Source: Novosphingobium sediminicola (lineage in GTDB: Bacteria > Pseudomonadota > Alphaproteobacteria > Sphingomonadales > Sphingomonadaceae). Taken from it: 64,000 bases of DNA. The DNA lies in assembly GCF_014196525.1 (NCBI RefSeq), contig NZ_JACIDX010000006.1, forward strand, positions 62,001 to 126,000. The letters run 5' to 3'. The notes under the pieces are model-generated. The model was given only the letters and a program-made list of their open reading frames with translations, did not search any database and had not been told where the DNA came from. Numbering within the stretch: position 1 is the first letter of the stretch; each line of letters opens with the position of its first letter. The translations under genes and the position numbers were made by a program. Below are positions 1-10,712 of this stretch, piece by piece.

Positions 1-751
1 GCAGCAGCATTTCGGCAGGCGTTCCCGCCTCGGCCACGCGCACGATCAAGCCATCGGCATAAAACGCCGCCAGCCCTTCGCGCAGCGCATCGACCGAAGC
101 CGCGCCGGGGATCGCGGCCAGAGGCAGCGGTACCTCGACCCACATGCCGCGATGGGCCGGAATCACGCTGGGGGCAAAGACCGGGGCATGGGCAAGCCCG
201 GCATAGCGCGTCATTTCGGGCACATGCTTATGCCCCATGCCCAGACCATAGGCGCGGAAAGCGATGTCGCGGTCTTCTTCAAACCGCTCGATCAACGCCT
301 TGCCGCCGCCCGAATAGCCCGACACGGCATTGACGGTATAAGGCCAGTCGGCAGGCAGAAGTCCGGCGCGCACCAGCGGCGCGACCAGCGCGATAAAGCC
401 GGTGGGATAGCAGCCCGGATTGGCGATCCGGTCCGCGCCCGCCACTGCCTCACGCCCGACGATCTCGGGGAAGCCATAGGTCCAGCCCGGCGTTACGCGA
501 TGGGCGGTGCTGGCGTCGATGATGCGCACCTTGGACCCTTGCGCCATCTCGACGGCTTCACGCGCGGCATCGTCATGCAGGCACAGGATCGCGAAATCGG
601 CGGCGTGCAGCGCTTCCTTGCGCGCGCTGCTGTCCTTGCGGCGCGTGTCATCCAGAATGATCAGGTCGAATTCCGACCGTCCGCCCAGCCGGTCGGCGAT
701 TTCCAGGCCCGTGGTGCCCGCGGCACCATCGATGAACACGCTCAGGCTCAT
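1..751 (-). CDS. argC: N-acetyl-gamma-glutamyl-phosphate reductase, C-terminus cut by window edge
   Basis: Arginine biosynthesis: NADPH-dependent reduction of N-acetylglutamyl phosphate to the semialdehyde, in the cytoplasm. The N-terminus (MSLSVFIDGAAGTTGLEI) is the nucleotide-binding start of the short, uncommon form of ArgC typical of alphaproteobacteria, about 310 residues. The active-site motif NPGCYPTG is present with its Cys near residue 113. About 250 residues lie inside the window and the rest runs off the left edge. The ATG at 749-751 overlaps the stop of the upstream SH3 gene by four bases (ATGA), so the two are probably translated together. Confidence 0.93.
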   Translation of the reverse strand, partial: MSLSVFIDGAAGTTGLEIADRLGGRSEFDLIILDDTRRKDSSARKEALHAADFAILCLHDDAAREAVEMAQGSKVRIIDASTAHRVTPGWTYGFPEIVGREAVAGADRIANPGCYPTGFIALVAPLVRAGLLPADWPYTVNAVSGYSGGGKALIERFEEDRDIAFRAYGLGMGHKHVPEMTRYAGLAHAPVFAPSVIPAHRGMWVEVPLPLAAIPGAASVDALREGLAAFYADGLIVRVAEAGTPAEMLL

Positions 752-1080
752 GCCAGTTTCTCCAGTTGATCGGCGGCGATATAGCCGACCATGCCGCCGG
801 GAATCTCGCCCCACGCATGGCCGCCTGCCAGATCGAGCACATCAAATTGCGCGCCCGAACTCAGGCTGGCGATGGCCTCGCCCCCCGGAGCACGCAAAAC
901 CTTGGTTTCGCCCATGGCGCGATGCGGCATAGGCACCACATAGTGGGGCACAAACACCTGTCCCGCCAAGCGAATATGCGCAACATCGCCGCGCACCGGG
1001 ACATGGGCCGGATCGGGTTTGGCCGCAGGGCCGCTCAACGCGAAAGAAGCGCCCAAAGCCGGAACCTGATTTTCAAACAT
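748..1080 (-). CDS. Stand-alone SH3-domain protein (N-terminal part of an NlpC/P60 endopeptidase family)
   Basis: A 110-residue protein starting MFENQVPALG. Residues about 25-110 resemble the N-terminal SH3 region that precedes the NlpC/P60 (C40) peptidase domain in sphingomonad cell-wall hydrolases, including the phrase VFVPHYVVPMPH and a GxIxxxxL ending. No NlpC/P60 Cys-His domain follows: the frame stops and argC begins with a four-base overlap. It may bind peptidoglycan peptides, or it may be a shortened remnant. The start at 1080 was chosen over an upstream in-frame start at 1146 because the extra residues lack any resemblance to the family. It lies downstream of and in line with the aminopeptidase gene. 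Confidence 0.6.
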   Translation of the reverse strand: MFENQVPALGASFALSGPAAKPDPAHVPVRGDVAHIRLAGQVFVPHYVVPMPHRAMGETKVLRAPGGEAIASLSSGAQFDVLDLAGGHAWGEIPGGMVGYIAADQLEKLA

Positions 1081-1161
1081 AGACAAACTCGCCTGCCCCC
1101 CGGAACGGAAAGGCGCGCGCTTAGCGGGAAGGCGAGAATTCTGCAAGTTTTGCGGGAAAAT

Positions 1162-2592
1162 TCACCCAAAACGCGCCCGCAGCATCGCCCATGCCGCGCG
1201 CAGGCCCAGCGCGTCGCCGCCCTTGGGGCGTCCCGGCTTGGCGGCGGGGCGCCATGCGAATGTGTCGAAATGCGCCCAGTCGATCCCTTCGCCCACGAAA
1301 CGGTCGAGGAACAGCGCGGCCACGCTGGCGCCGGCAAAACCGCCGGCGGGGGCGTTGTTCATGTCGGCAATGTCGGATTTGAGCCATTCGCGATAGCCAT
1401 CATACAAAGGCAGCCGCCAGACCGGATCATCGCAGGCCAGTCCGGCGTCCAGCAAAGCCTGCGCCGTATCGTCGGCCCTGGCAAACATAGCGGGCAGATC
1501 CGGCCCCAGCGCCACCCGCGCCGCGCCCGTCAGCGTGGCGAAATCGAGGATCAGGTCGGGCTTGCCCTCGCTGGCCCGCGTCAGAGCGTCGCCAAGGATC
1601 AGGCGCCCTTCGGCATCGGTATTGCCGATTTCCACCGAGAGGCCTGCCCGGCTGCGCAGCACGTCGCCGGGGCGGAACGATCCGCCCGATACCGCATTCT
1701 CCACCGCCGGGATCAGCAGGTGCAGCCGCACCTTCAGCCCGCTCTCCATCACCAGCCGCGCCAGCGCGAGGGCATGGGCCGCCCCGCCCATATCCTTCTT
1801 CATGATGAGCATCGCGCTGGACGGCTTGATGTCCAGCCCGCCCGAATCGAAACACACACCCTTGCCGACAATGGCGAGGCGAGGGGCTTTCTCATCGCCC
1901 CATTCGATCTCGATCATGCGCGGGGCGTGGCTGCGCGCGGCGGCGCGGCCCACCATATGGACCATCGGAAAATCATGCTCCAGCGCCTCGCCGCGCGTCA
2001 CGCGGATTGTGGCGCGATGGGCCTTGGCGATCAATTCAGCCTCATGCTCCAATTCGGCGGGGCCAAGATGTTCAGCGGGCGTGTTGACCAGATCGCGCAC
2101 CAGCGCCACCGCCGCCGCCTCGGCCATAGCGGGCGCGATGGCCTTGACTTCGCCGGTCAGCAGGATGCGCGGCGTCTCGCTGTTGCCATCCTGACGATAG
2201 CGGTCATAGCGATATTGGCCAAGCGCCCAGCCGATGAAGGCGGCCCCGGCGCGGCATTTGCCGAAAGGCGCGAGGCGATAGAACCCACCGGGCAGAACAT
2301 CGCCCAGTTTGCCAAGGCACCAACTGCCCAGCACCTCGACCTTGGCCACGCCCGCCGCCACGGCAAAGCCGTCGCCATCTGGGATGATCGCATGGCTGCC
2401 CGCCTCGCCCTTGAACTTTTGCCCGGCCAGAGCGGCGCGCTGCATCGGCGTGCGGGCTTTGAGCCATTCCTCGTAAGAAGCCTTGTCCACCAGATGGATG
2501 GGCGTTGCGGCCTGCTGGCGGTCGGGCTGGACCAGATCAGCCTGATTCTGGCCTGAATGCGAAGGGTCGGCGGTGTTGTGGGTCTTGGACAT
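1162..2592 (-). CDS. Leucyl aminopeptidase family protein (M17 metallopeptidase)
   Basis: Cytoplasmic dizinc (or manganese) aminopeptidase that removes N-terminal residues from peptides. With the start at MSKTHNT (476 residues) the M17 core is complete: metal-ligand Lys and Asp in VGKGVCFDSGG (about 242-252), Asp in MKKDMGG (about 267) and the family signature NTDAEGRL (about 324-331). The N-terminal domain is shorter than in PepA of enterobacteria, as is common for the alphaproteobacterial subgroup. An upstream start at 2628 would add only 12 residues. The SH3 gene and argC follow on the same strand. Confidence 0.92.
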   Translation of the reverse strand: MSKTHNTADPSHSGQNQADLVQPDRQQAATPIHLVDKASYEEWLKARTPMQRAALAGQKFKGEAGSHAIIPDGDGFAVAAGVAKVEVLGSWCLGKLGDVLPGGFYRLAPFGKCRAGAAFIGWALGQYRYDRYRQDGNSETPRILLTGEVKAIAPAMAEAAAVALVRDLVNTPAEHLGPAELEHEAELIAKAHRATIRVTRGEALEHDFPMVHMVGRAAARSHAPRMIEIEWGDEKAPRLAIVGKGVCFDSGGLDIKPSSAMLIMKKDMGGAAHALALARLVMESGLKVRLHLLIPAVENAVSGGSFRPGDVLRSRAGLSVEIGNTDAEGRLILGDALTRASEGKPDLILDFATLTGAARVALGPDLPAMFARADDTAQALLDAGLACDDPVWRLPLYDGYREWLKSDIADMNNAPAGGFAGASVAALFLDRFVGEGIDWAHFDTFAWRPAAKPGRPKGGDALGLRAAWAMLRARFG

Positions 2593-2705
2593 GGCCCCCT
2601 TATGGCCCCAAGCGGGGGGCGGCTTCAATCCAGATAATCATCCAGCTTGCATGGGGGCGAGGGGGCTTTATCCTTGGCCGTGAATGACATTTGGAGTTGG
2701 CAGGT

Positions 2706-3533
2706 ATGATAAAGGCACGGGCGATTTTGATGGCAGGCATGGCCCTGTCCTTGCCCCTGTCTCTGGCCGGCTGCGGCGGGGCGGGCGATGCGCCCTCGCA
2801 AGGCGCCAGTGCGGTCCCTGGAACAGCGCCTACCCATGCCGCCACCCCGGCGCCCACCCCCGGTGAGGCGCGCAAGGTCAAGATCGCCAATGACTTCTTC
2901 GAATTCGACTATAGCTATCCTGCCGCGGCGGCGGGCATACCGGGCCTGAAGAGCTGGCTGGAGGCGGACATCGGCAAGCAGCAGTCGCGGTTGGCCAAGG
3001 AGGCGCGGGCGGCGGCGAAGGAAGCCAAGACCGACAATTTCCCCTTCCGCCCATGGGCCGTTGGCGTGGACTGGAAAGTGGTCACCGATCTGCCCGGCTG
3101 GCTCAGCCTTTCGGCCACGCTTTATGAAGATTCGGGCGGGGCGCATCCCAACCATGGCTATGCTGCACTGCTGTGGGACAAGAGCGCGGGGCAGCAGCGC
3201 AAGGCCGAGGATCTGTTCACCGACAAGGCGGCCCTGTCGGCGGCAATCCGTGAGCCGTTTTGCGCCTTGCTGGATAAAGAGCGGACCAAGCGGCGCGGCG
3301 AGACGGTGGTGCGTTCGGGCGAATGGCCCAACAATTGTATCGACCCGGTTGCCTCCACCGTCATTCTGGGCAGCAGCGACCGCGCGCATTTCAACCGCAT
3401 CGGCATTCTGGTCGGGCCTTATGAGGCCGGGGCTTATGCCGAGGGGGATTATGAGATCACGCTGCCGGTGGATGCGCGGGTGATGGCGGCGGTGCGCCCG
3501 GAATATCGCGGTGCCTTTGCTGCGGGCAAATGA
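2706..3533 (+). CDS. Lipoprotein with DUF4163/DUF3298 (RsiV-like) domain
   Basis: A 275-residue probable lipoprotein. It starts MIKARAIL, has a hydrophobic signal segment, and a lipobox LAGC with the Cys at residue 23, followed by an Ala/Pro/Thr-rich linker. The rest (about 60-270) matches the DUF4163 plus DUF3298 arrangement known from the periplasmic part of RsiV, including the stretch YEDSGGAHPNHGY. RsiV-type domains bind lysozyme in Gram-positives, but no such role can be claimed here. The ATG at 2706 fits the signal peptide better than the in-frame start at 2691. It is a single gene divergent from the aminopeptidase. Confidence 0.75.
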   Translation: MIKARAILMAGMALSLPLSLAGCGGAGDAPSQGASAVPGTAPTHAATPAPTPGEARKVKIANDFFEFDYSYPAAAAGIPGLKSWLEADIGKQQSRLAKEARAAAKEAKTDNFPFRPWAVGVDWKVVTDLPGWLSLSATLYEDSGGAHPNHGYAALLWDKSAGQQRKAEDLFTDKAALSAAIREPFCALLDKERTKRRGETVVRSGEWPNNCIDPVASTVILGSSDRAHFNRIGILVGPYEAGAYAEGDYEITLPVDARVMAAVRPEYRGAFAAGK

Positions 3534-3593
3534 AGCGGCGCCCCCAATAAGCACACCCCTGTCATTTTTTGTACGCTTTGCTATATGAGAGTC

Positions 3594-4418
3594 ATGACAC
3601 AATATCAGATCGTCGCCGATGGCGACACCGTGCTGCGCGACGGCACGATCAAGCTGCATGGTCCCGCCGCGTTTGAAGGGATGCGCCGCGCCGGTCGTCT
3701 GGCCGCCGAGATCCTTGATGCGCTGACCGAGGTGGTCAAGCCGGGCGTTACAACGGGCGAAATCGACGACATCGTGCGCCAGATGACGCTGGATGGCGGG
3801 GCGGTTCCGGCAACGCTGGGCTATCGCGGCTTTGCGCATAGCTGCTGCACGTCGATCAACCATGTGATCTGTCACGGCATTCCGGGCGACAAGGTGTTGA
3901 AGGACGGCGACATCGTCAACATCGACGTGACCCCGCTGCTCGACGGCTGGCATGGTGATTCCAGCCGGATGTATCTGGTGGGCGATGTGCCGTTAAAGGC
4001 CCGGCGTCTGGTGGATGTGACCTATGAATGCCTGATGATCGGCGTGGAAATGGCGCGTCCGGGTGTTCGCCTTGGCGATATTGGCCATGCGATCCAGCGT
4101 CATGCCGAGGCGCATCGTTACGGTGTGGTGCGCGATTTCTGCGGCCATGGCGTGGGCCGCCTGTTTCATGATTCGCCCGAGGTGGTGCATGTCGGCACGC
4201 CGGGCACCGGGCCGGAATTGAAGCCGGGCATGTTCTTCACCATCGAGCCGATGATCAATCTGGGCAAGGCCGGGGTCAAGATGCTCGACGATGGCTGGAC
4301 GGCGGTGACGCGCGACCGTTCGCTCTCGGCGCAGTTCGAGCATTCGATCGGCATCACCGAGGATGGCTGCGAAATCTTTACGCTCAGCCCCAAGGGCTTG
4401 CACAAGCCGCCCTATTGA
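3594..4418 (+). CDS. map: Methionine aminopeptidase, type I
   Basis: Removes the initiator methionine from new proteins. In the 274-residue form that starts MTQYQIVADG all expected residues are visible: His94 (substrate side), metal ligands Asp111, Asp122, His185 (in CGHGVG), Glu218 (in FTIEPM) and Glu249 (in QFEHS). The start at 3594 gives the usual alphaproteobacterial N-terminus with DTVLRDGTIKLHGP; an ATG three codons upstream at 3585 is possible. A strong terminator follows right after the stop codon, so it is probably transcribed alone. Confidence 0.95.
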   Translation: MTQYQIVADGDTVLRDGTIKLHGPAAFEGMRRAGRLAAEILDALTEVVKPGVTTGEIDDIVRQMTLDGGAVPATLGYRGFAHSCCTSINHVICHGIPGDKVLKDGDIVNIDVTPLLDGWHGDSSRMYLVGDVPLKARRLVDVTYECLMIGVEMARPGVRLGDIGHAIQRHAEAHRYGVVRDFCGHGVGRLFHDSPEVVHVGTPGTGPELKPGMFFTIEPMINLGKAGVKMLDDGWTAVTRDRSLSAQFEHSIGITEDGCEIFTLSPKGLHKPPY

Positions 4419-4432
4419 GCAGTTTAACAAGG

Positions 4433-4462
4433 GGCGGTGCCAAATGGCGCCGTCTCTTTTTT
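4433..4462 (+). terminator. Rho-independent terminator after map
   Basis: Stem GGCGGTGCC / GGCGCCGTC (nine pairs, two of them G-U) with loop AAAT, followed by TCTTTTTT. It lies 14 bases after the map stop and ends at the stop codon of the convergent TauE gene. Confidence 0.85.
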
Positions 4463-5237
4463 ACGCCAGCGCCTTGTAGATCGCAAAGGAACTGGTGGCC
4501 ATCAGCACGATGCTGACCATGATGAGCAGATGCTTGGGCGCGATGCGCTTGGCAAACCATGCGCCAAAGGGCGCGGCCAGCAGGCCGCCCACGAGCAGGC
4601 CGCTGGTGACGGTGGTGAAGGCCGAGAAGCCCGAATTATAGATAAAGGTGGCCGACACCGCGAAGGTCAGCACGAATTCGGCGGTGTTGACCGTGCCCAC
4701 GGTCTTGCGCGGATCGGTGCCTTGCAACAGCAGGTTGGACGTCACCACCGGCCCCCAGCCGCCCCCGCCTGACGCATCGAGAAAACCGCCGACAAGGCCC
4801 AGCGGCATGGTGATGCGCGCCTCGTCATGCAGCTTTTCCGAAGGGTAGTGGAAGGCCTTGTAGAACAGATAAAGCCCGATGGCCGCCAGATAGGCCATCA
4901 CCAGCGGCCGCGCCACCGAGGCATCGACATGCGACAAGACCGTGGCCCCCGCCACCCCGCCGATCACGCCGGGCACAGCAAGCCGCCCGAACAGCTTCCA
5001 GTCCACATTGCGATGCAGGATATGGCTCAGCCCCGAAGCGCCGGTGGTGAAGAACTCGACCAGATGCACCCCCGCGCTGGCCCGCGCGGGCGGTACGCCC
5101 ATCGCGCTGACCAGCAGCGTGGAGGAGATCACGCCAAAGGCCATGCCCAGCGCGCCATCGACCAGTTGCGCGGCAAAACCGATGCCGATGTAGGGCAGAA
5201 GCGCTTCAAGGCTGAAAGAGGCGAGGCTGAGGGACAC
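4461..5237 (-). CDS. Sulfite exporter TauE/SafE family membrane protein
   Basis: An integral inner-membrane protein of about 258 residues with roughly eight hydrophobic segments and the family's Gly-rich repeats, for example GIGFAAQLVDGALGMAFGV near the N-terminus and GGFLDASGGGGWGPV in the second half. The family exports sulfite, organosulfonates or related anions, but the substrate here cannot be read. A GTG start at 5237 is preferred because the purine-rich AGAAGAGAG lies just upstream; an ATG at 5285 would add 16 hydrophilic residues. No sulfur genes are adjacent. Confidence 0.85.
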   Translation of the reverse strand: MSLSLASFSLEALLPYIGIGFAAQLVDGALGMAFGVISSTLLVSAMGVPPARASAGVHLVEFFTTGASGLSHILHRNVDWKLFGRLAVPGVIGGVAGATVLSHVDASVARPLVMAYLAAIGLYLFYKAFHYPSEKLHDEARITMPLGLVGGFLDASGGGGWGPVVTSNLLLQGTDPRKTVGTVNTAEFVLTFAVSATFIYNSGFSAFTTVTSGLLVGGLLAAPFGAWFAKRIAPKHLLIMVSIVLMATSSFAIYKALA

Positions 5238-5354
5238 GAAAGGCTCTCTTCTGTCTGAAAGGCGCCCGGTTTGGCGCTGGGCCATATGGAAACCAGATTA
5301 GCGCAGGTCTTGCAGCAAAGAAATTCTATCGAAGTGGTGGAGATTGCGATTTTC

Positions 5355-5391
5355 AAGGAAAACCCCTCTTCCGAACTTGCCGAAAGAGGGG
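5355..5391 (-). terminator. Rho-independent terminator after katG
   Basis: On the minus strand an eight-base-pair stem CCCCTCTT / AAGAGGGG (arms 5384-5391 and 5363-5370) is followed by TTTTCCTTG. It lies about 50 bases beyond the katG stop. Confidence 0.75.
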
Positions 5392-5443
5392 CCGTGGGGG
5401 CCGGAGGTGAGGGGATCAAGCCAGCCCCTTGATGACGAATTTA

Positions 5444-7666
<2,223 letters not shown>

Positions 7667-7826
7667 CTAATCCATGTTAATGTGCCGGTGAAGCTGTCTC
7701 ATCGGGACAGTGTGATCGGGTTTGCCGATCATCGCGCGCAAGGCAGCTTGCCTGATCCGCGCGGGGGCCTTAAGGGCGCGCATCAGATTTCGCGCAGGCC
7801 GCGCCATGATGCAGGAGGAATTGCCC

Positions 7827-8831
7827 ATGCCCACCAAGACCGAAACCCTGATGGCGCGCGGCAAGGCATTTCTGGGCAGTGAATATGCGATCCTGTGCGG
7901 CGCGATGAGCTGGGTTTCGGAACGCAATCTGGTCTCGGCGATCAGCAATGCGGGCGGGTTCGGCGTCATTGCCTGCGGGGCGATGACGCCTGAACTGCTG
8001 GATGCTGAAATCGAGGCGACCAAGGCGCTGACCTCCAAGCCTTTTGGCGTCAATCTGATCACCATGCATCCCAAGCTGTTCGAGCTGATCGAGGTTTGCC
8101 ATAAGCATGGCGTGACCCATGTCGTGCTGGCCGGGGGCATTCCGCCCAAGGGCAGCGTCGAGGCGATCAAGGCTTTCGGCGCCAAGGTGCTGGTGTTTGC
8201 TCCCACGCTGGCGCTGGCCAAGAAGCTGCTCCGCTCGGGCGCGGATGCGCTGGTGATCGAGGGTTCGGAGGCGGGCGGTCATATCGGGCCGGTGTCGACG
8301 TCTGTGCTGGCCCAGGAATTCCTGCCTGCCCTGGCCGAAGATCATCTGGTTTTTGTGGCGGGCGGCATTGGTCGGGGCGAGGCGATTGCCTCCTATCTGG
8401 AAATGGGCGCGGCGGGCGTGCAATTGGGCACCCGTTTTGCGGCCGCCGCTGAATCCATTGCCCATCCCGATTTCAAGAAGGCTTTCTTCCGCGCCGCCGC
8501 GCGTGAGGCTGTGGCCAGCGTGCAGGTTGATCCGCGCCTGCCGGTGATCCCGGTGCGCGCGCTGAAGAACAAGGGCACCGAAGAGTTCACCGCCAAGCAG
8601 CGCGAAGTGGCCGCCAAGCTGGATGCGGGCGAGGTGGACATGCATGACGCGCAATTGCTGATCGAGCGCTATTGGGCGGGTGCGCTGCGCCGGGCGGTGA
8701 TTGATGGCGACGTGGAAAACGGCTCGCTGATGGCCGGGCAGTCGGTGGGCATGGTCAGCAAGGAAGAGCCGGTGGCCGATATCATGGCATCGCTGATCGC
8801 GGAATGCGAAGCCGCGCTGAATAAGCGCTGA
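7827..8831 (+). CDS. NAD(P)H-independent nitronate monooxygenase family flavoprotein
   Basis: A TIM-barrel FMN enzyme of 334 residues. The family (2-nitropropane dioxygenase type) oxidises alkyl nitronates, and some members act as enoyl reductases. The visible FMN-binding signature is EGSEAGGHIGP, with the active-site His in GGH, followed by FVAGGIGRG and GVQLGTRF. The start MPTKTET at 7827 has AGGAGG eight bases upstream; in-frame codons back to 7722 are not needed. A small gene overlaps its stop by one base. Nitroalkane detoxification is a family-based guess. Confidence 0.85.
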   Translation: MPTKTETLMARGKAFLGSEYAILCGAMSWVSERNLVSAISNAGGFGVIACGAMTPELLDAEIEATKALTSKPFGVNLITMHPKLFELIEVCHKHGVTHVVLAGGIPPKGSVEAIKAFGAKVLVFAPTLALAKKLLRSGADALVIEGSEAGGHIGPVSTSVLAQEFLPALAEDHLVFVAGGIGRGEAIASYLEMGAAGVQLGTRFAAAAESIAHPDFKKAFFRAAAREAVASVQVDPRLPVIPVRALKNKGTEEFTAKQREVAAKLDAGEVDMHDAQLLIERYWAGALRRAVIDGDVENGSLMAGQSVGMVSKEEPVADIMASLIAECEAALNKR

Positions 8832-9166
8832 TGGCACGCGCCGATCGTCTGGAGCGGCTGGAGGCCCAGCGCGAGGAGGCCGAGGCCGATTATCGCGCGG
8901 CGCTGATCGCCGCGCTCCGGGTGACGGCGGCGGGCCAATGGGGCCTGTTCGATCATCAGCAGGACCGCCATGCGCGGGCCAAGGCCGCTCCGATGCTGGC
9001 CGAGCTGAACGATCTGGCGGACAACATCAACGATATGCGCGAAAAACTCGGCATGGAGGAATTTGACCTCCACGCCGAGTTTTTGGCCGCGCGCGGGCCA
9101 GTGCGCTCCGACGCGGTAGGCGAGCCGAAAAAGGCCGCCGCCTGGTTGCAACGGCTGGGGGCCTAA
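8831..9166 (+). CDS. Small hydrophilic protein of unknown function
   Basis: A 111-residue, mostly helical, charged protein (MARADRLERLEAQREEAEAD at the start). The first 60 residues look like a coiled-coil hairpin. I do not recognise a domain. Its ATG overlaps the stop of the nitronate monooxygenase gene (TGATG), so it is translationally coupled to it and may be a partner or chaperone. Its 3' end overlaps the convergent GST gene by four bases. Confidence 0.7.
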   Translation: MARADRLERLEAQREEAEADYRAALIAALRVTAAGQWGLFDHQQDRHARAKAAPMLAELNDLADNINDMREKLGMEEFDLHAEFLAARGPVRSDAVGEPKKAAAWLQRLGA

Positions 9167-9948
9167 CCCCAGCGGTTGATTTCCGGCCCCGGCGCCCAGA
9201 CCCTTTCAGGATGGGTTACGCCCGCGCGGGCAAGGGCCGATTGCACGCTGGGGCGGGCCGCCATGCGCGCCATCCATGCCCGCGTCAGCGATTTTTCGGC
9301 AAAGGTGTCCGGCATCAGATCGACCATGCCGACCAGCCAGCCATAGGTTTCGAAATCGGCAATCGTCAGCGGCCCGATCAGCCATTCGCGGCCATCGGCC
9401 AGTTGTGTTTCAACCAGAGCGGCGGCATCCGCAATCTTGGCGCGGCTGTCGGTCCGGGCGGCGTCGGGAAAGGCGCCGCTGCGCGTGTCGGCCCAGCGCT
9501 GGTGCAGATCAGCCGAGGCGATGGGGGCGATGATCGCGTCAAACGCAGCATCGTCCATGGCCGCCAGAACCGGCGCGGCATAGGCCTGATTGCCCAGAAA
9601 GGCGGCGGCGGGCGCGCATCTTTCGGTGATCCGGCGGCACCACATCATCATCTGCCAATGGGTATAGGCGTCCTTGGGCTGCAAACCGGCGCCCGCCACT
9701 TCGTCGAGATATTGGGCCAGGAACACCGATTCCTGACAAGCCTCGCCATCGACCACCAGCAGCGGCCCTTCGCCCTCGACGCCGATGTCGCGCGCCAGAG
9801 GTTCGGCAATGCCGGGAATCGTGTGCCGCTCACCCGCCAGCAGGTTGATGGGGCGCGTCTCGATTTGCCCTTCCAGCCCGCATTCGGCCAGCATCGCCAG
9901 CACCGACAGGCTCGGCCCGTTAGGCTCTCCATGATACAGCACGAGCAT
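9163..9948 (-). CDS. Glutathione S-transferase family protein (beta-etherase-like N-terminus)
   Basis: A 261-residue GST: thioredoxin-like domain at about 1-85 (MLVLYHGEPNGPS, then GEACQESVFLAQYLDE as glutathione-contact region) and a helical C-terminal domain. The EPNGPS start resembles the EPNANS of the neighbouring GST, placing both near the sphingomonad lignin beta-etherase branch rather than common housekeeping GSTs. It is the last gene of a five-gene operon and its start overlaps the previous stop by one base. A role in glutathione-dependent ether or thioether cleavage is inferred from context. The start at 9948 was chosen because the longer frame lacks family-like residues. Confidence 0.85.
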   Translation of the reverse strand: MLVLYHGEPNGPSLSVLAMLAECGLEGQIETRPINLLAGERHTIPGIAEPLARDIGVEGEGPLLVVDGEACQESVFLAQYLDEVAGAGLQPKDAYTHWQMMMWCRRITERCAPAAAFLGNQAYAAPVLAAMDDAAFDAIIAPIASADLHQRWADTRSGAFPDAARTDSRAKIADAAALVETQLADGREWLIGPLTIADFETYGWLVGMVDLMPDTFAEKSLTRAWMARMAARPSVQSALARAGVTHPERVWAPGPEINRWG

Positions 9949-10712
9949 CAGTCGATCCCTTCCATAATCAGGCTGTAGCGATGCGCCAGATCGGTGCGCC
10001 CCATCGCCCATGTGCGTTTGACCGCCTCGCGCTGATAGACGCGTTTGAGCCAGCGCATGATGTTGGGCGTCTTGTCCCGCCCGGCCAGATCGGGCTGGGA
10101 CAGGGGCAGCGAATAGGTGGAGTTGAAGATGTTGATGTCGGCCAAACTATAGCCGTTCGAGCCGACATAATCGCGCTTGCCCAATTCCTCCTCCAGCAGG
10201 GCGATGCCAAAGGCGACGCGGCGGCGGCTCTCGGCCAGTTCGGCCTCGCCAAATTGCCCGCTGATCGCCTTGCGCCATGCCACGCGCCGTTCGGGCAGGG
10301 GGATGCGCTCGATGGCGGCTTCCAGTTCCGCCGGATCGCGTTTGCGCACCATCGGGCCGACGAACACGCTCCACCCGATCATCGAAAAGCTGGGGCCAAG
10401 CCATTGGTCCATGAATTTCATCCACCAGCGGATGCGCCAGCGTTCGAGCGGATTGTCGGGCATCAGCACGGGGCCGTCGAAAGCCTCGTTGACATATTCC
10501 ATGATCGCGGTGGATTCGACCAGCACCCGCCCGTCATGCACCATGGCCGGGATCGTGCCCTGCGGATTGATCGCAAGATATTCGGGCTTGTGCTGATCGA
10601 AGGCCAGCATGTCGATGTAATGGCTCTCGAACGCCACGCCCTTTTCCATCAGCGCCAGCATGGGCTTGCCCGAATTGGCGTTGGGTTCCCAGTGATAGAG
10701 GGTGACGCTCAT
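9948..10712 (-). CDS. LigF-like glutathione S-transferase (candidate beta-aryl-ether-cleaving enzyme)
   Basis: A 254-residue GST. From memory, the pattern matches LigF of Sphingobium: N13-S14 in EPNANSGKP, EKGVAFE, an INPQGTIPA turn, HDGRVLVESTAIMEYV, then PLPERRVAWRKA, LEEELGKRDYV and GYSLADI. LigF-type enzymes use glutathione to open the beta-O-4 ether of lignin dimers. The gene overlaps its neighbours on both sides (ATGA and TGATG) within the flavocytochrome operon. Beta-etherase activity itself is inferred; a general stress or conjugation GST is the alternative. Confidence 0.85.
   Translation of the reverse strand: MSVTLYHWEPNANSGKPMLALMEKGVAFESHYIDMLAFDQHKPEYLAINPQGTIPAMVHDGRVLVESTAIMEYVNEAFDGPVLMPDNPLERWRIRWWMKFMDQWLGPSFSMIGWSVFVGPMVRKRDPAELEAAIERIPLPERRVAWRKAISGQFGEAELAESRRRVAFGIALLEEELGKRDYVGSNGYSLADINIFNSTYSLPLSQPDLAGRDKTPNIMRWLKRVYQREAVKRTWAMGRTDLAHRYSLIMEGID

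Noticed and set aside
766..2556. Long open frame (596 codons) antisense to the aminopeptidase gene
   Set aside because: It is the reverse-strand shadow of a GC-rich gene; the protein has no domain, is rich in Arg/His/Gln as such shadows are, and the aminopeptidase frame has all M17 motifs.
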